5,886 nt of DNA from Acidobacteria bacterium RIFCSPHIGHO2_01_FULL_67_28 (GTDB taxonomy: Bacteria; Acidobacteriota; Terriglobia; Acidiferrales; 2-02-FULL-67-57), in assembly GCA_001766965.1 (NCBI GenBank), contig MEKM01000096.1, forward strand, positions 1-5,886, given 5' to 3'. Below the pieces are notes generated by a model. It did not search any database, had not been told where the DNA came from, and worked only from the letters and a program-made list of their open reading frames with translations. Of the stretch, positions 1-5,886 are shown one piece after another (positions within the stretch are counted from its first letter, which is position 1; every line of letters starts with the position of its first letter). The position numbers were made by a program, and so were the translations under genes.

Positions 1-486
1 AGCCGCGAAGGTGACAAGTTCAGCGGCGTCGTCAGCCGCAACGTCCGCGTCGGCGATAAGACCGTCATCCCCGAGGGCGCCGTCGTCCGCGGCACCGTCA
101 CCAGCGTCAAGCGCTCCGGGCGCGTCAAGGGCAAGGCCGAGATGGAATTGAGCTTCGATGAGATCGAGCTGCCCAACGGCAAGACGCTCGACCTCGCCGC
201 TTCGCTCACGGAACTGGACGACAAGGAAGAAGTCACCGAGGAAGGCGGCGTGCAGGCGGAAGGCACCAAAAAGCGCGACGCCGCCACCATCGGCGCCGGG
301 GCCGGCATCGGCGCCGCCATCGGCGGCATCGCCGGAGGCGGCAAGGGCGCGGCCATCGGCGCGGGGGCGGGCGCGGCCGCCGGGACCGGCGTGGTGCTGG
401 CCACGCGTGGCAAAGAGGTTTACCTCAAGCGCGGCACCGAGATGGCCATCCAGCTCGACCGCTCGCTCACCGTCCCGGTCGACTAG
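1..486 (+). CDS. Glycine-zipper domain protein, 3' part (start outside window)
   Basis: The reading frame is open from the first base and ends with TAG at 484-486, giving 161 visible residues. An ATG at 142 lies inside the conserved part and is not the likely start. Residues 1-70 look like beta-strands, with motifs of the type IPEGAVVRGTV and a later IELPNGKTLDL. Residues 98-132 (bases 292-396) are an Ala/Gly-rich segment with Gly spaced as in glycine-zipper membrane segments, preceded by a charged KKRD. The tail, LKRGTEMAIQLDRSLTVPVD, repeats the 'G-T/V-x-hydrophobic' strand pattern of the N-terminal part. Such proteins are usually exported and envelope-associated, with the zipper inserting into or packing against a membrane. 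The signal peptide would be upstream of the window. The exact function is unknown. The gene converges on the kinase gene and overlaps its last codons by 20 bp. I am sure of the coding frame and only moderately sure of envelope location. Confidence 0.85.
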   Translation, partial: SREGDKFSGVVSRNVRVGDKTVIPEGAVVRGTVTSVKRSGRVKGKAEMELSFDEIELPNGKTLDLAASLTELDDKEEVTEEGGVQAEGTKKRDAATIGAGAGIGAAIGGIAGGGKGAAIGAGAGAAAGTGVVLATRGKEVYLKRGTEMAIQLDRSLTVPVD

Positions 487-3400
487 CGCTTTCTTCCGCT
501 CGGGGAGCGGCGCCGGGGAAGAGCGCGGCCCGGCGCTCCTCCCACTGTGTTTTCATCTCTTTCAGGAAGGTCTCGAACTCCGGGTCGCCGCGCAGCTTGT
601 CCAGGTTCGGATCTCCTGCGAACAGCGGATAGCAGGGGAGGCCTTCTTCCGCTGTGCGCCGCAGCCACTGCAAGGCCTCCCGCTTCCGACCCATCAGCGC
701 ATACGCGGAGGCGATGTTGTAGGCAGCGTGATGGAAGTGGGACTTGCCTTCGCCGGCGCGGACGGCCGTGCGAATCTGCTCCTCGGCCTCCCGCCTCCGG
801 CCCTGGGCAGCCAGCAGCACAGCGTAGGTGCTGGCCACGTCTTCGTTCTCAGGGAATTCCCGGCGCAGCTTGTCGACAACGGCAAAGGCTTCTCCCGTCC
901 TCTTCAAGTAGAACAGGGCCACGGCCCGCTGCCAGTACCAGACGCCGCTGAGTTCCGGGCTGCGCTCGAACTCGCCGAGGGCGGCTTCGTAGTCTTGGCG
1001 GTACAGGTAGATGCGGGGGATGCGGTAACGGGCGTCGAGGTTCCCCGGGTCCAGCGCCAGCGCCGTCTGGAACTCCTTCATAGCTTCGTCCAACAAGCCG
1101 ATGTGCGTGTACACCAAGCCCAGCGAGAAGTGGCCATCGCTCAAATTGGGATTCAGCTCCAGCGCCTGCCGGTAGTCTTGGATGGCGCGCTCATGCGGGA
1201 AATGGTTCGCCAGCGTCCAGGCCAAGTCGCCGCGCGCGACATAGGCTTCCGCCAGGTTGGGGTCGAGCGCCAGGGCCTTCTCGATATGGACGTGGGCTCT
1301 TTCTTCCCACTCCTGGCGGGGATCGTGGCTGAAGAACCGGCTCGTGTAGGCTTCCGCCAGGGCAGCGTGGGCCAGCGCGGAGTTGGGGTCGAGCTGGACG
1401 GCTTGCTCGAACCAGCCGACGGCCGCATCGGCCTGCTCCTTGTCCCGGTTGTGCTTGTGAAAAGAGAACTTGCCGCGCAGGTAAGCCTCGTAGCTGGCCG
1501 GATGCACTTGGCGGGCGCTGGCCAGGCGCGCCTCCTCTTGGGCCGTAAGCGTGATGCGGATCTGCTGGGCGATAGCCTGGGCGACTTCGCCCTGCAATGC
1601 GAACACGTCCTCGAGTGAGCGCTCGTAGCTTTGCGCCCAGAGGTGTTTGTCGGTGGGGGCGTGAATCAACTGGGCGGTGATGAGCACCCGGTCGCCCGCG
1701 CGCTGCACCGAGCCTTCCACCACCGCGTCCACGTTCAGCTCGCGGGCGATCTCCGGCAGCGGCTTGCGCGTGCCCTTGTACTGCATCACCGATGTCCGCG
1801 AAATCACCCGCAGGGCGCTGATCTGCGCCAAGTCGGCGATCAATGCTTCCGTCATCCCGTCGGCGAAGTACTCCTGCTCCGGATCGCGCGAGAGGTTTTC
1901 CAGCGGCAGCACCGCGATGGACTCAATGCGCGGCGCGCCCGTCCCGAAACTTCGGGCCAGTCGCTCCCGCCACCCGCCCACGTCCAGCGCCAGGACCACC
2001 CCGAGCACCACCACCGCCGGCACCGCCACCAGTCCCAGCGCCAGCGGCCACCGGCGAGGCCGCGCTGGCGGACGCGCTTCCACCGGCGGCGCGGCGGCAG
2101 CCGGGAAGGCGGCGCGAAGCATCTTCGGCTCCGCGTAGCTGACGGCCAGCAGTGTGAAGAGTCCGAATGCTCCCAGACCCGCTCCGAAAATCAGCTCGCG
2201 CGCGGTTACTCTCAACAGGAAGAAACCGGCAAACATAAACTGGAGGGCCACCACGGCATAAACAGCCCGCTGCACGGCGTGGATCCTGCGAACCTCGGTC
2301 AGCAATCGTACGGGGCTGAATGCAGCCAGCCATACCAAGTAAAGATGTGTGGCGACTGTCGTGGTCAGAAGCAAGATGAGGGTGAGGAAAAACGCCAGCC
2401 CAAAATTACTCCAGATTGCCTTCGGAGTGGGAGATTCTGAGACGATAACCTGAATCATTCCTTGCCAACCGTGCCAGTTTGAGGCGAGCGCGGTGTTCAG
2501 GCTGGAACTGATCGTGACGGAACTTTTCAGCGCCAAAGAGAACGCTATCGGCGCGTAAACAAATACGGCGAACAACTGCTGCAGCTCCCACCAGCGGCGG
2601 GGAGTGACCCCGATGCGGGCGAACATCGCCCGCAACAGGCTGGGTTCCTCTTCCCGCAATTCGCCCGCGGCAACCGCCCGGCGGGCGCCGCTGCCGGAGT
2701 CGCGGCGGAGGTTTTCGAGGTCGACCTGCAAATCACGCGTCGATTGGTATCGCTCCTCCGGCGATTTACGGAGGCACTTGCGCACGATGCGGTCAAGCTC
2801 GGCCGGGGTGATGGGGTTGCGCTCGCGCATCGGCACCGGCTCGCCTGTAAGAATCCGCGCGATGGTCGAAGCGGGGCTCCCGCCTTCGAAGGGCCGCACG
2901 CCCGTGGCCAGCTCGTAGAGCAGCACTCCGAAAGAAAAAATGTCGGTGCGGAAGTCCACCTCTTTGCCCTCGAGCTGCTCGGGCGACATGTAGGCGACGG
3001 TGCCGACGATGGCGCCGGCGTCGGTCAGGTGCGAAGCGGTCTCCTGGTCGAGCCGCTCCGGCTGGAAGCGCGCCAGGCCGAAGTCGAGGATCTTGGTATT
3101 GCCGTCGGGCGTGCGGGCGATGTTCTCGGGCTTCAGGTCGCGGTGGACGACGCCCTGGGCGTGGGCGGCGGCCAGCGCGGCGGCGATGTCCGTGGCAATG
3201 TCGAGCAGCCCCTCCAGCTTCACCCCGCCGCGGTTCACCACCGCCCGCAGGTTCTCCCCGCGCACGTATTCGTAGACGATGTAGAGGTCCTCGCCGACCT
3301 CTTCCATCTCGTAGACGGCGGCGATGCCGGGGTGGTTCAGCCGCGCGGCGGCGCGGGCTTCGTGCTGGAAGCGCTTGCGGCGGTTCGGGTCGCGGGCGTA

Positions 3401-3529
3401 GGCGGGCGCCAGCGCCTTCAGGGCCACCTGGCGGCCCAGGCGCGTGTCCTCGGCGCGGTAGACCACGCCCATCCCGCCCTCGCCAAGCTTCTCTTCGATG
3501 CGATAGTGGGAAACAGTTTGCCCGATCAT
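467..3529 (-). CDS. Membrane Ser/Thr protein kinase with TolB/FlgO-like domain and TPR repeats
   Basis: This is a 1020-residue protein if started at ATG 3527-3529; a TTG at 3551-3553 would add eight residues. I chose the ATG because MIGQ...HYRI followed directly by the Gly-rich loop is the usual N-terminus of this family, and because the likely promoter leaves the TTG only about 11 nt of leader. Neither start has a strong Shine-Dalgarno site. Kinase domain, about residues 9-275: GEGGMG loop 16-21, VALK lysine 38, helix-C Glu 57, HRDLKPEN with catalytic Asp 131, DFG 149-151, SPE 182-184, late Arg 260. All catalytic residues are present, so it should be active. Next come about four membrane helices (320-466) and a fifth (496-515). 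A TolB/FlgO-like domain follows (537-662, with AVLPLENLS, FADGMTEAL, VEGSVQRAGDRV), then about seven TPRs (678-967, repeated ALxLDPN ends). The C-terminal YPLFAGDP...LRGDPEF motif is typical of these TPR proteins. Predicted topology is kinase inside, TPRs in the periplasm. The ligand and substrates are unknown. Confidence 0.95.
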   Translation of the reverse strand: MIGQTVSHYRIEEKLGEGGMGVVYRAEDTRLGRQVALKALAPAYARDPNRRKRFQHEARAAARLNHPGIAAVYEMEEVGEDLYIVYEYVRGENLRAVVNRGGVKLEGLLDIATDIAAALAAAHAQGVVHRDLKPENIARTPDGNTKILDFGLARFQPERLDQETASHLTDAGAIVGTVAYMSPEQLEGKEVDFRTDIFSFGVLLYELATGVRPFEGGSPASTIARILTGEPVPMRERNPITPAELDRIVRKCLRKSPEERYQSTRDLQVDLENLRRDSGSGARRAVAAGELREEEPSLLRAMFARIGVTPRRWWELQQLFAVFVYAPIAFSLALKSSVTISSSLNTALASNWHGWQGMIQVIVSESPTPKAIWSNFGLAFFLTLILLLTTTVATHLYLVWLAAFSPVRLLTEVRRIHAVQRAVYAVVALQFMFAGFFLLRVTARELIFGAGLGAFGLFTLLAVSYAEPKMLRAAFPAAAAPPVEARPPARPRRWPLALGLVAVPAVVVLGVVLALDVGGWRERLARSFGTGAPRIESIAVLPLENLSRDPEQEYFADGMTEALIADLAQISALRVISRTSVMQYKGTRKPLPEIARELNVDAVVEGSVQRAGDRVLITAQLIHAPTDKHLWAQSYERSLEDVFALQGEVAQAIAQQIRITLTAQEEARLASARQVHPASYEAYLRGKFSFHKHNRDKEQADAAVGWFEQAVQLDPNSALAHAALAEAYTSRFFSHDPRQEWEERAHVHIEKALALDPNLAEAYVARGDLAWTLANHFPHERAIQDYRQALELNPNLSDGHFSLGLVYTHIGLLDEAMKEFQTALALDPGNLDARYRIPRIYLYRQDYEAALGEFERSPELSGVWYWQRAVALFYLKRTGEAFAVVDKLRREFPENEDVASTYAVLLAAQGRRREAEEQIRTAVRAGEGKSHFHHAAYNIASAYALMGRKREALQWLRRTAEEGLPCYPLFAGDPNLDKLRGDPEFETFLKEMKTQWEERRAALFPGAAPRAEESASRPGR

Positions 3530-3571
3530 GGCCGTTCTTTGGCCCGCGCTCAAACGGATTCTGTGAGCGAG

Positions 3572-3600
3572 AGTGTAGAGCGACGCTTGCTGGCTGGCAA
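3572..3600 (-). promoter_or_regulatory. Predicted sigma70-type promoter of the kinase gene
   Basis: On the minus strand, TTGCCA (3600-3595; 5 of 6 match to the -35 consensus) is followed after exactly 17 bases by TACACT (3577-3572; 4 of 6 match to the -10 consensus). An A at 3564 is a suitable transcription start, leaving a leader of about 35 nt before the ATG at 3529. The site lies wholly in the gap after the PEBP stop codon, the only non-coding stretch upstream of the kinase. It suggests the kinase can be transcribed apart from the PEBP unit, though read-through is not excluded. No start-site data are available, and vegetative promoters in this phylum are not well defined, so confidence is moderate. 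Confidence 0.5.
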
Positions 3601-3623
3601 TGGGGAAAGTCCGCGAGCGCTGT

Positions 3624-4172
3624 TCAGCGGCCGTAGCGACCCACGAGCTCCGCCTGCGCGAGGATGTGGCCCTTCATCGTTTTCTCGACGTCCGCCTTGG
3701 TGGTCCCGGCCTTGAGGTTGAGCTTCGCGTCGAGCGCGTAGAGCTTGAAGAAGTAGCGGTGCGCGGGACCGGGCGGAGGGCAGGGGCCGCCGTAGCCGAT
3801 TTTGCGGAAATCGTTCCGCCCCTGGCGGGCGCCGCTCGCGAGCTCTTCGCTCTTCGGGACATTCTCGGCGAGCTCGCGCGCCCCCGCGGGCAAGTCGTAG
3901 AGCACCCAGTGCACCCAGGTGCCGACGGGCGCGTCGGGGTCGTCCATGACGAGCGCGAAGCTCTGCGTGCCCGCGGGCGGCTCCGTCCAGGTGAGCGCCG
4001 GGGAGACGTTCGGCCCGTCGCAGGTGAACTTCTTGGGGATCGCGCCTCCGGGCGCAAAGGCGGTGGTCTTCAGTTCGAGCGCCATGGTGCTGCCTCCTTG
4101 GGGTTGAGCGGGCGCCGGTGCCATGACAAGCGCCAGCGTGGCGAGAGAGATGAGCGCAGTCGGTGCGCGCAT
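3624..4172 (-). CDS. YbhB/YbcL family Raf kinase inhibitor-like (PEBP) protein, exported form
   Basis: The protein has 182 residues from ATG 4170-4172. Residues 1-22 form a signal peptide: a short MR start, a hydrophobic stretch rich in Ala and Leu, and an APA cleavage site before QPQGG. The PEBP fold follows from about residue 30. Its conserved ligand-pocket motifs are intact: DDPDAP 77-82, the WVHW segment with His 88, and GP-x-PPPGPAHRY 129-140 with His 138, then LYALD. From residue 30 the domain is 153 residues, close to the usual size of bacterial YbhB/YbcL. The family binds anionic or phosphate-type ligands in a small pocket. The Raf-inhibitor name comes from the animal homologue, and the bacterial role is mostly unclear. 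The start is supported by a TAGGAGA ribosome-binding site 6 nt upstream. It sits 10 nt after the HEAT-PilZ gene and should be co-transcribed with it. A second start at 4083-4085 (Met 30) could give a cytoplasmic form. Confidence 0.93.
   Translation of the reverse strand: MRAPTALISLATLALVMAPAPAQPQGGSTMALELKTTAFAPGGAIPKKFTCDGPNVSPALTWTEPPAGTQSFALVMDDPDAPVGTWVHWVLYDLPAGARELAENVPKSEELASGARQGRNDFRKIGYGGPCPPPGPAHRYFFKLYALDAKLNLKAGTTKADVEKTMKGHILAQAELVGRYGR
4093..4099 (-). promoter_or_regulatory. Internal Shine-Dalgarno site before a second PEBP start
   Basis: Inside the PEBP gene the minus strand reads AAGGAGG, a full match to the anti-Shine-Dalgarno complement, 7 nt before ATG 4083-4085. This ATG is Met 30 of the exported form and starts MALELKTTAFAPGG, which is how cytoplasmic YbhB-type proteins normally begin. 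The site is stronger than the one serving the upstream start. In the long form the same bases encode the linker QGGST between signal peptide and domain. It may be a live second start, or a remnant of an ancestral cytoplasmic gene to which a signal peptide was added. Confidence 0.5.
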
Positions 4173-4178
4173 GCCTGC

Positions 4179-4185
4179 TCTCCTA
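4179..4185 (-). promoter_or_regulatory. Ribosome-binding site of the PEBP gene, overlapping upstream stop codon
   Basis: The minus strand reads TAGGAGA, with 6 nt between it and ATG 4170-4172. The first three bases, TAG at 4185-4183, are also the stop codon of the HEAT-PilZ gene. A ribosome terminating there would sit over the PEBP ribosome-binding site, which favours translational coupling. This site decides the signal-peptide-containing start over more upstream in-frame codons. Confidence 0.75.
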
Positions 4186-5886
4186 CCGCGCCGGCGCGGG
4201 CAGGCCGCCGAGCAGCGTACGCAGCTTGCTCCGCTCCTCCAGCTCGATGTCCACGATTTCAAAGCCCGCGTCCGGTGCCGGCGCTTCGCGGAAGAAGACC
4301 TGGGCGCGGATCCGCTGGACTTCGATGGCGCCCTCGCTCCCCGGCGCCGGGCGCGGCTCGCCCGTCACCAGACCCCCGCCCAGCCCCAGCACCTTCACCG
4401 TCAGCGTGAGCCGACCCCGCGGCGTCTCAACCGTCGCCGACAAGGGTTTCGCCAGCAGATAGCGCACGTAGCGCCGCTGCTGCACGAAAGAAGAAGCAGG
4501 GTCGGGGTCGAGCGGGCGCACGGCGAGCTCGGCCGCCGCCAGCTCGCTCCCCGGCAAAAACTTCTTGGCCCACTCCGGGTCGAGCCGCTCCAGCGCCTGC
4601 GCCGCCACCAGCCGCAGCTCCGGCGGGTTCACCCAGCGCCAGAGCTGCTTGGCCTCGACCAGCGGCCGCAGCGCCTCCACCGCTTCGCGGGACCGTAGCC
4701 GTCCCAGCGCTTCGATGGCCTTCAAGCGCGCGTAGGGCTTGGCGTTCCGCGGCAGCGCGCCCTTGGCCCAGCCGACGAGCAGCGGGGCGGCCGCGGCTTC
4801 GCCGCTCATCCCGATTTCATCCACCGCCTCCGGCACCACCAGGGCGTCGAGCGCTTCGAGGAGCTTGAGCAGCAGCCGGCCGCGCTCCGGGGCCCCGCCG
4901 CTCGCCAACTGTCGCACCACCAGGTCGTGGTAGGGGCGGTTCCACTCGCGGAGGCGCGCAGGCAGGAGCTCTTCGACCGCGGCGGGTTGGAGCCGGCTCA
5001 AGAGCCCGACGGCGGCCGTCGCTTCCAGAGCCGGCCGCGCGCGCAGGGTCTCGCGCAGCGGCTCGACCAGGGCGGCCCCGGCGGCGCGGCCGAGCTCCAC
5101 CAGACGCTCCCGCTCGTCGCGTCGGGTGACACGTTTGAAGCGGGCGGCGAGCTGCTCGGCGGCCGGCGCCGGGAGCGCCTGCAGGATTCCGGCCAGGCCG
5201 TCGGGCAGGCGCGGCGCTCCCGCCGCCTGGTCGATGAAGTCCGGCAGCCGCGCCTCGACTCCGATGCGCTGCCGCAGCTCACGCTCCACGGTCGTCGGCT
5301 GCTGGCCGAGCGCCCCGAGTGTTGCCTGCACGGCGGGGTAGAGGCGGCGCGCCAGCGCTTCCTGGCTGTACTGGATGAAAACGCCGCGCAAGAGAGTTTG
5401 CAGCTCGGGCTGGTTCTCCCGTCGGAGCTGCTCGCCCAGCCGCCGCACCGCAGCCTCCAAGCGGCGGACTTCGGGGTGGAGGTAGAGGTCGGCGAGCTCG
5501 CCCAGGCCGGCGAGCGTCTTGCGGCGCCCGTCGGGTTCCTTGTAGGCCACGCCGCCGGCGTAGCTCTCCAGCACGGCGGCGGCGGTGGCGGCGTCGTTCT
5601 GGCCGAGCAGCTCTTCGACGAACTGCCGGAGGTTGCGCCGCGGGATGCACCAGGCTTCGGGCGAAAGCAGCACGCTGCGCTTGCCGGAGGCGGGGAGCGA
5701 AGCCCAGAACTGACGGTCGAGGATTTCCGCCTCCGTTTCCGACACCGCGCCGGCGGCGCCGCTCTTGGCGGGCGCGCCGACTTGTTTGCGCAGGGACTCG
5801 ATCTCCTTGCTCATGCGCTCCAGCACCACGCGCACGCCGTCCACCTTCACTTCGCCCTTCTGGTAGCGCTGCATGGCAAAGCGGAT
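4183..5886 (-). CDS. HEAT-like repeat protein with C-terminal PilZ-like domain, 5' end outside window
   Basis: The frame is open to the right edge and ends with TAG at 4185-4183. An ATG at 5872-5874 is possible, but the codons before it (Ile-Arg-Phe-Ala) stay open, no ribosome-binding site is visible, and the sequence there already looks like the middle of a helical domain. I therefore treat it as 5'-partial. Numbering from that Met (563 residues): 1-32 is a charged helix possibly forming a coiled coil (MSKEIESLRKQ); 34-47 is an Ala/Gly/Ser linker; 50-240 is alpha-helical with no family I can name; 250-440 has paired amphipathic helices of HEAT type, for example around LLKLLEALDALVVPEAVDEI and KAIEALGRLRSREAVEALRP. 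Residues 464-558 look like a PilZ domain: RRYVR at 467-471 matches RxxxR, LGLGGG at 496-501 is in the place of (D/N)xSxxG, and GFEIVDIELEERSKLRTLL matches the family's C-terminal strand and helix. No membrane segment or signal is visible. It is likely a cytoplasmic scaffold or effector, function unproven, and sits directly upstream of the PEBP gene. Confidence 0.85.
   Translation of the reverse strand: MRFAMQRYQKGEVKVDGVRVVLERMSKEIESLRKQVGAPAKSGAAGAVSETEAEILDRQFWASLPASGKRSVLLSPEAWCIPRRNLRQFVEELLGQNDAATAAAVLESYAGGVAYKEPDGRRKTLAGLGELADLYLHPEVRRLEAAVRRLGEQLRRENQPELQTLLRGVFIQYSQEALARRLYPAVQATLGALGQQPTTVERELRQRIGVEARLPDFIDQAAGAPRLPDGLAGILQALPAPAAEQLAARFKRVTRRDERERLVELGRAAGAALVEPLRETLRARPALEATAAVGLLSRLQPAAVEELLPARLREWNRPYHDLVVRQLASGGAPERGRLLLKLLEALDALVVPEAVDEIGMSGEAAAAPLLVGWAKGALPRNAKPYARLKAIEALGRLRSREAVEALRPLVEAKQLWRWVNPPELRLVAAQALERLDPEWAKKFLPGSELAAAELAVRPLDPDPASSFVQQRRYVRYLLAKPLSATVETPRGRLTLTVKVLGLGGGLVTGEPRPAPGSEGAIEVQRIRAQVFFREAPAPDAGFEIVDIELEERSKLRTLLGGLPAPAR

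Noticed and set aside
496..536. Two GC-rich hairpins just after the glycine-zipper stop: CCGCTC/GAGCGG (496-510) and GCGCCGGG/CCCGGCGC (510-517 with 529-536)
   Set aside because: Neither has a T-run on the 3' side in either direction, and both lie within the kinase coding sequence, so an intrinsic terminator is not supported. They may still affect mRNA 3' ends.
158..1618. A 486-codon open frame on the plus strand opposite the TPR part of the kinase gene
   Set aside because: It is antisense to a clearly coding frame, its translation is low-complexity and resembles no protein family, and long shadow frames are expected in GC-rich genes.
3618..3629. CGCTG/CAGCG inverted repeat at the PEBP stop codon
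   Set aside because: The stem is five base pairs with a two-base loop and no T-run follows on the minus strand, so it is not a credible terminator.
2744..3715. A 323-codon plus-strand open frame opposite the kinase catalytic domain
   Set aside because: The opposite strand encodes all the conserved kinase motifs. The plus-strand translation has no recognisable motifs and starts inside the gene without a convincing ribosome-binding site.
5577..5594. GGC/GGT-rich short tandem pattern
   Set aside because: It encodes an Ala-rich helix in the HEAT-like protein and is ordinary GC-rich codon use, not a separate repeat element.
5872..5874. ATG as the true start of the HEAT-PilZ gene
   Set aside because: The frame stays open to the window edge, the 12 visible bases before it contain no ribosome-binding site, and the sequence appears to start mid-helix.

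Overview
The window is GC-rich, gene-dense bacterial DNA with no RNA genes, mobile elements or CRISPR arrays that I can see. The most likely source is an acidobacterium (Acidobacteriota). The main reason is the large protein in the middle, which joins a Ser/Thr kinase, a membrane region, a TolB/FlgO-like domain and a TPR array. That architecture is multiplied in acidobacterial genomes. The HEAT-repeat protein and the glycine-zipper protein also look like types I associate with that phylum. This assignment is inference from protein style, not a database result.

Layout: (1) 1-486, plus strand, is the 3' part of a glycine-zipper protein whose start lies before the window. (2) 467-3529, minus strand, is a membrane Ser/Thr kinase of about 1020 residues. 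Its stop codon lies inside the last codons of the glycine-zipper gene, so the two genes converge and overlap by 20 bp. (3) 3530-3623 is a short gap holding a plausible sigma70-type promoter for the kinase. (4) 3624-4172, minus strand, is a YbhB/YbcL-family (PEBP, 'Raf kinase inhibitor-like') protein with an N-terminal signal peptide. (5) 4183-5886, minus strand, is the 3' part of a helical-repeat (HEAT-like) protein ending in a PilZ-like domain. It runs off the right edge. No stretch longer than about 100 bases lacks a gene.

How they fit together: the HEAT-PilZ gene and the PEBP gene are almost certainly one transcription unit. They are 10 nt apart, and the PEBP ribosome-binding site overlaps the upstream stop codon. 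The kinase lies downstream on the same strand but has its own likely promoter. The kinase domain should be cytoplasmic and the TolB-like/TPR part periplasmic, so it looks like a transmembrane signalling receptor. A functional link between PEBP, PilZ protein and kinase is possible from proximity but unproven.

The points most worth a second look are: a second, stronger ribosome-binding site inside the PEBP gene that would give a leaderless cytoplasmic form; the PilZ-like domain with its first motif kept and its second motif changed; and an extra four-helix membrane module between the kinase domain and the usual single membrane anchor, which coincides with a clear local drop in GC.
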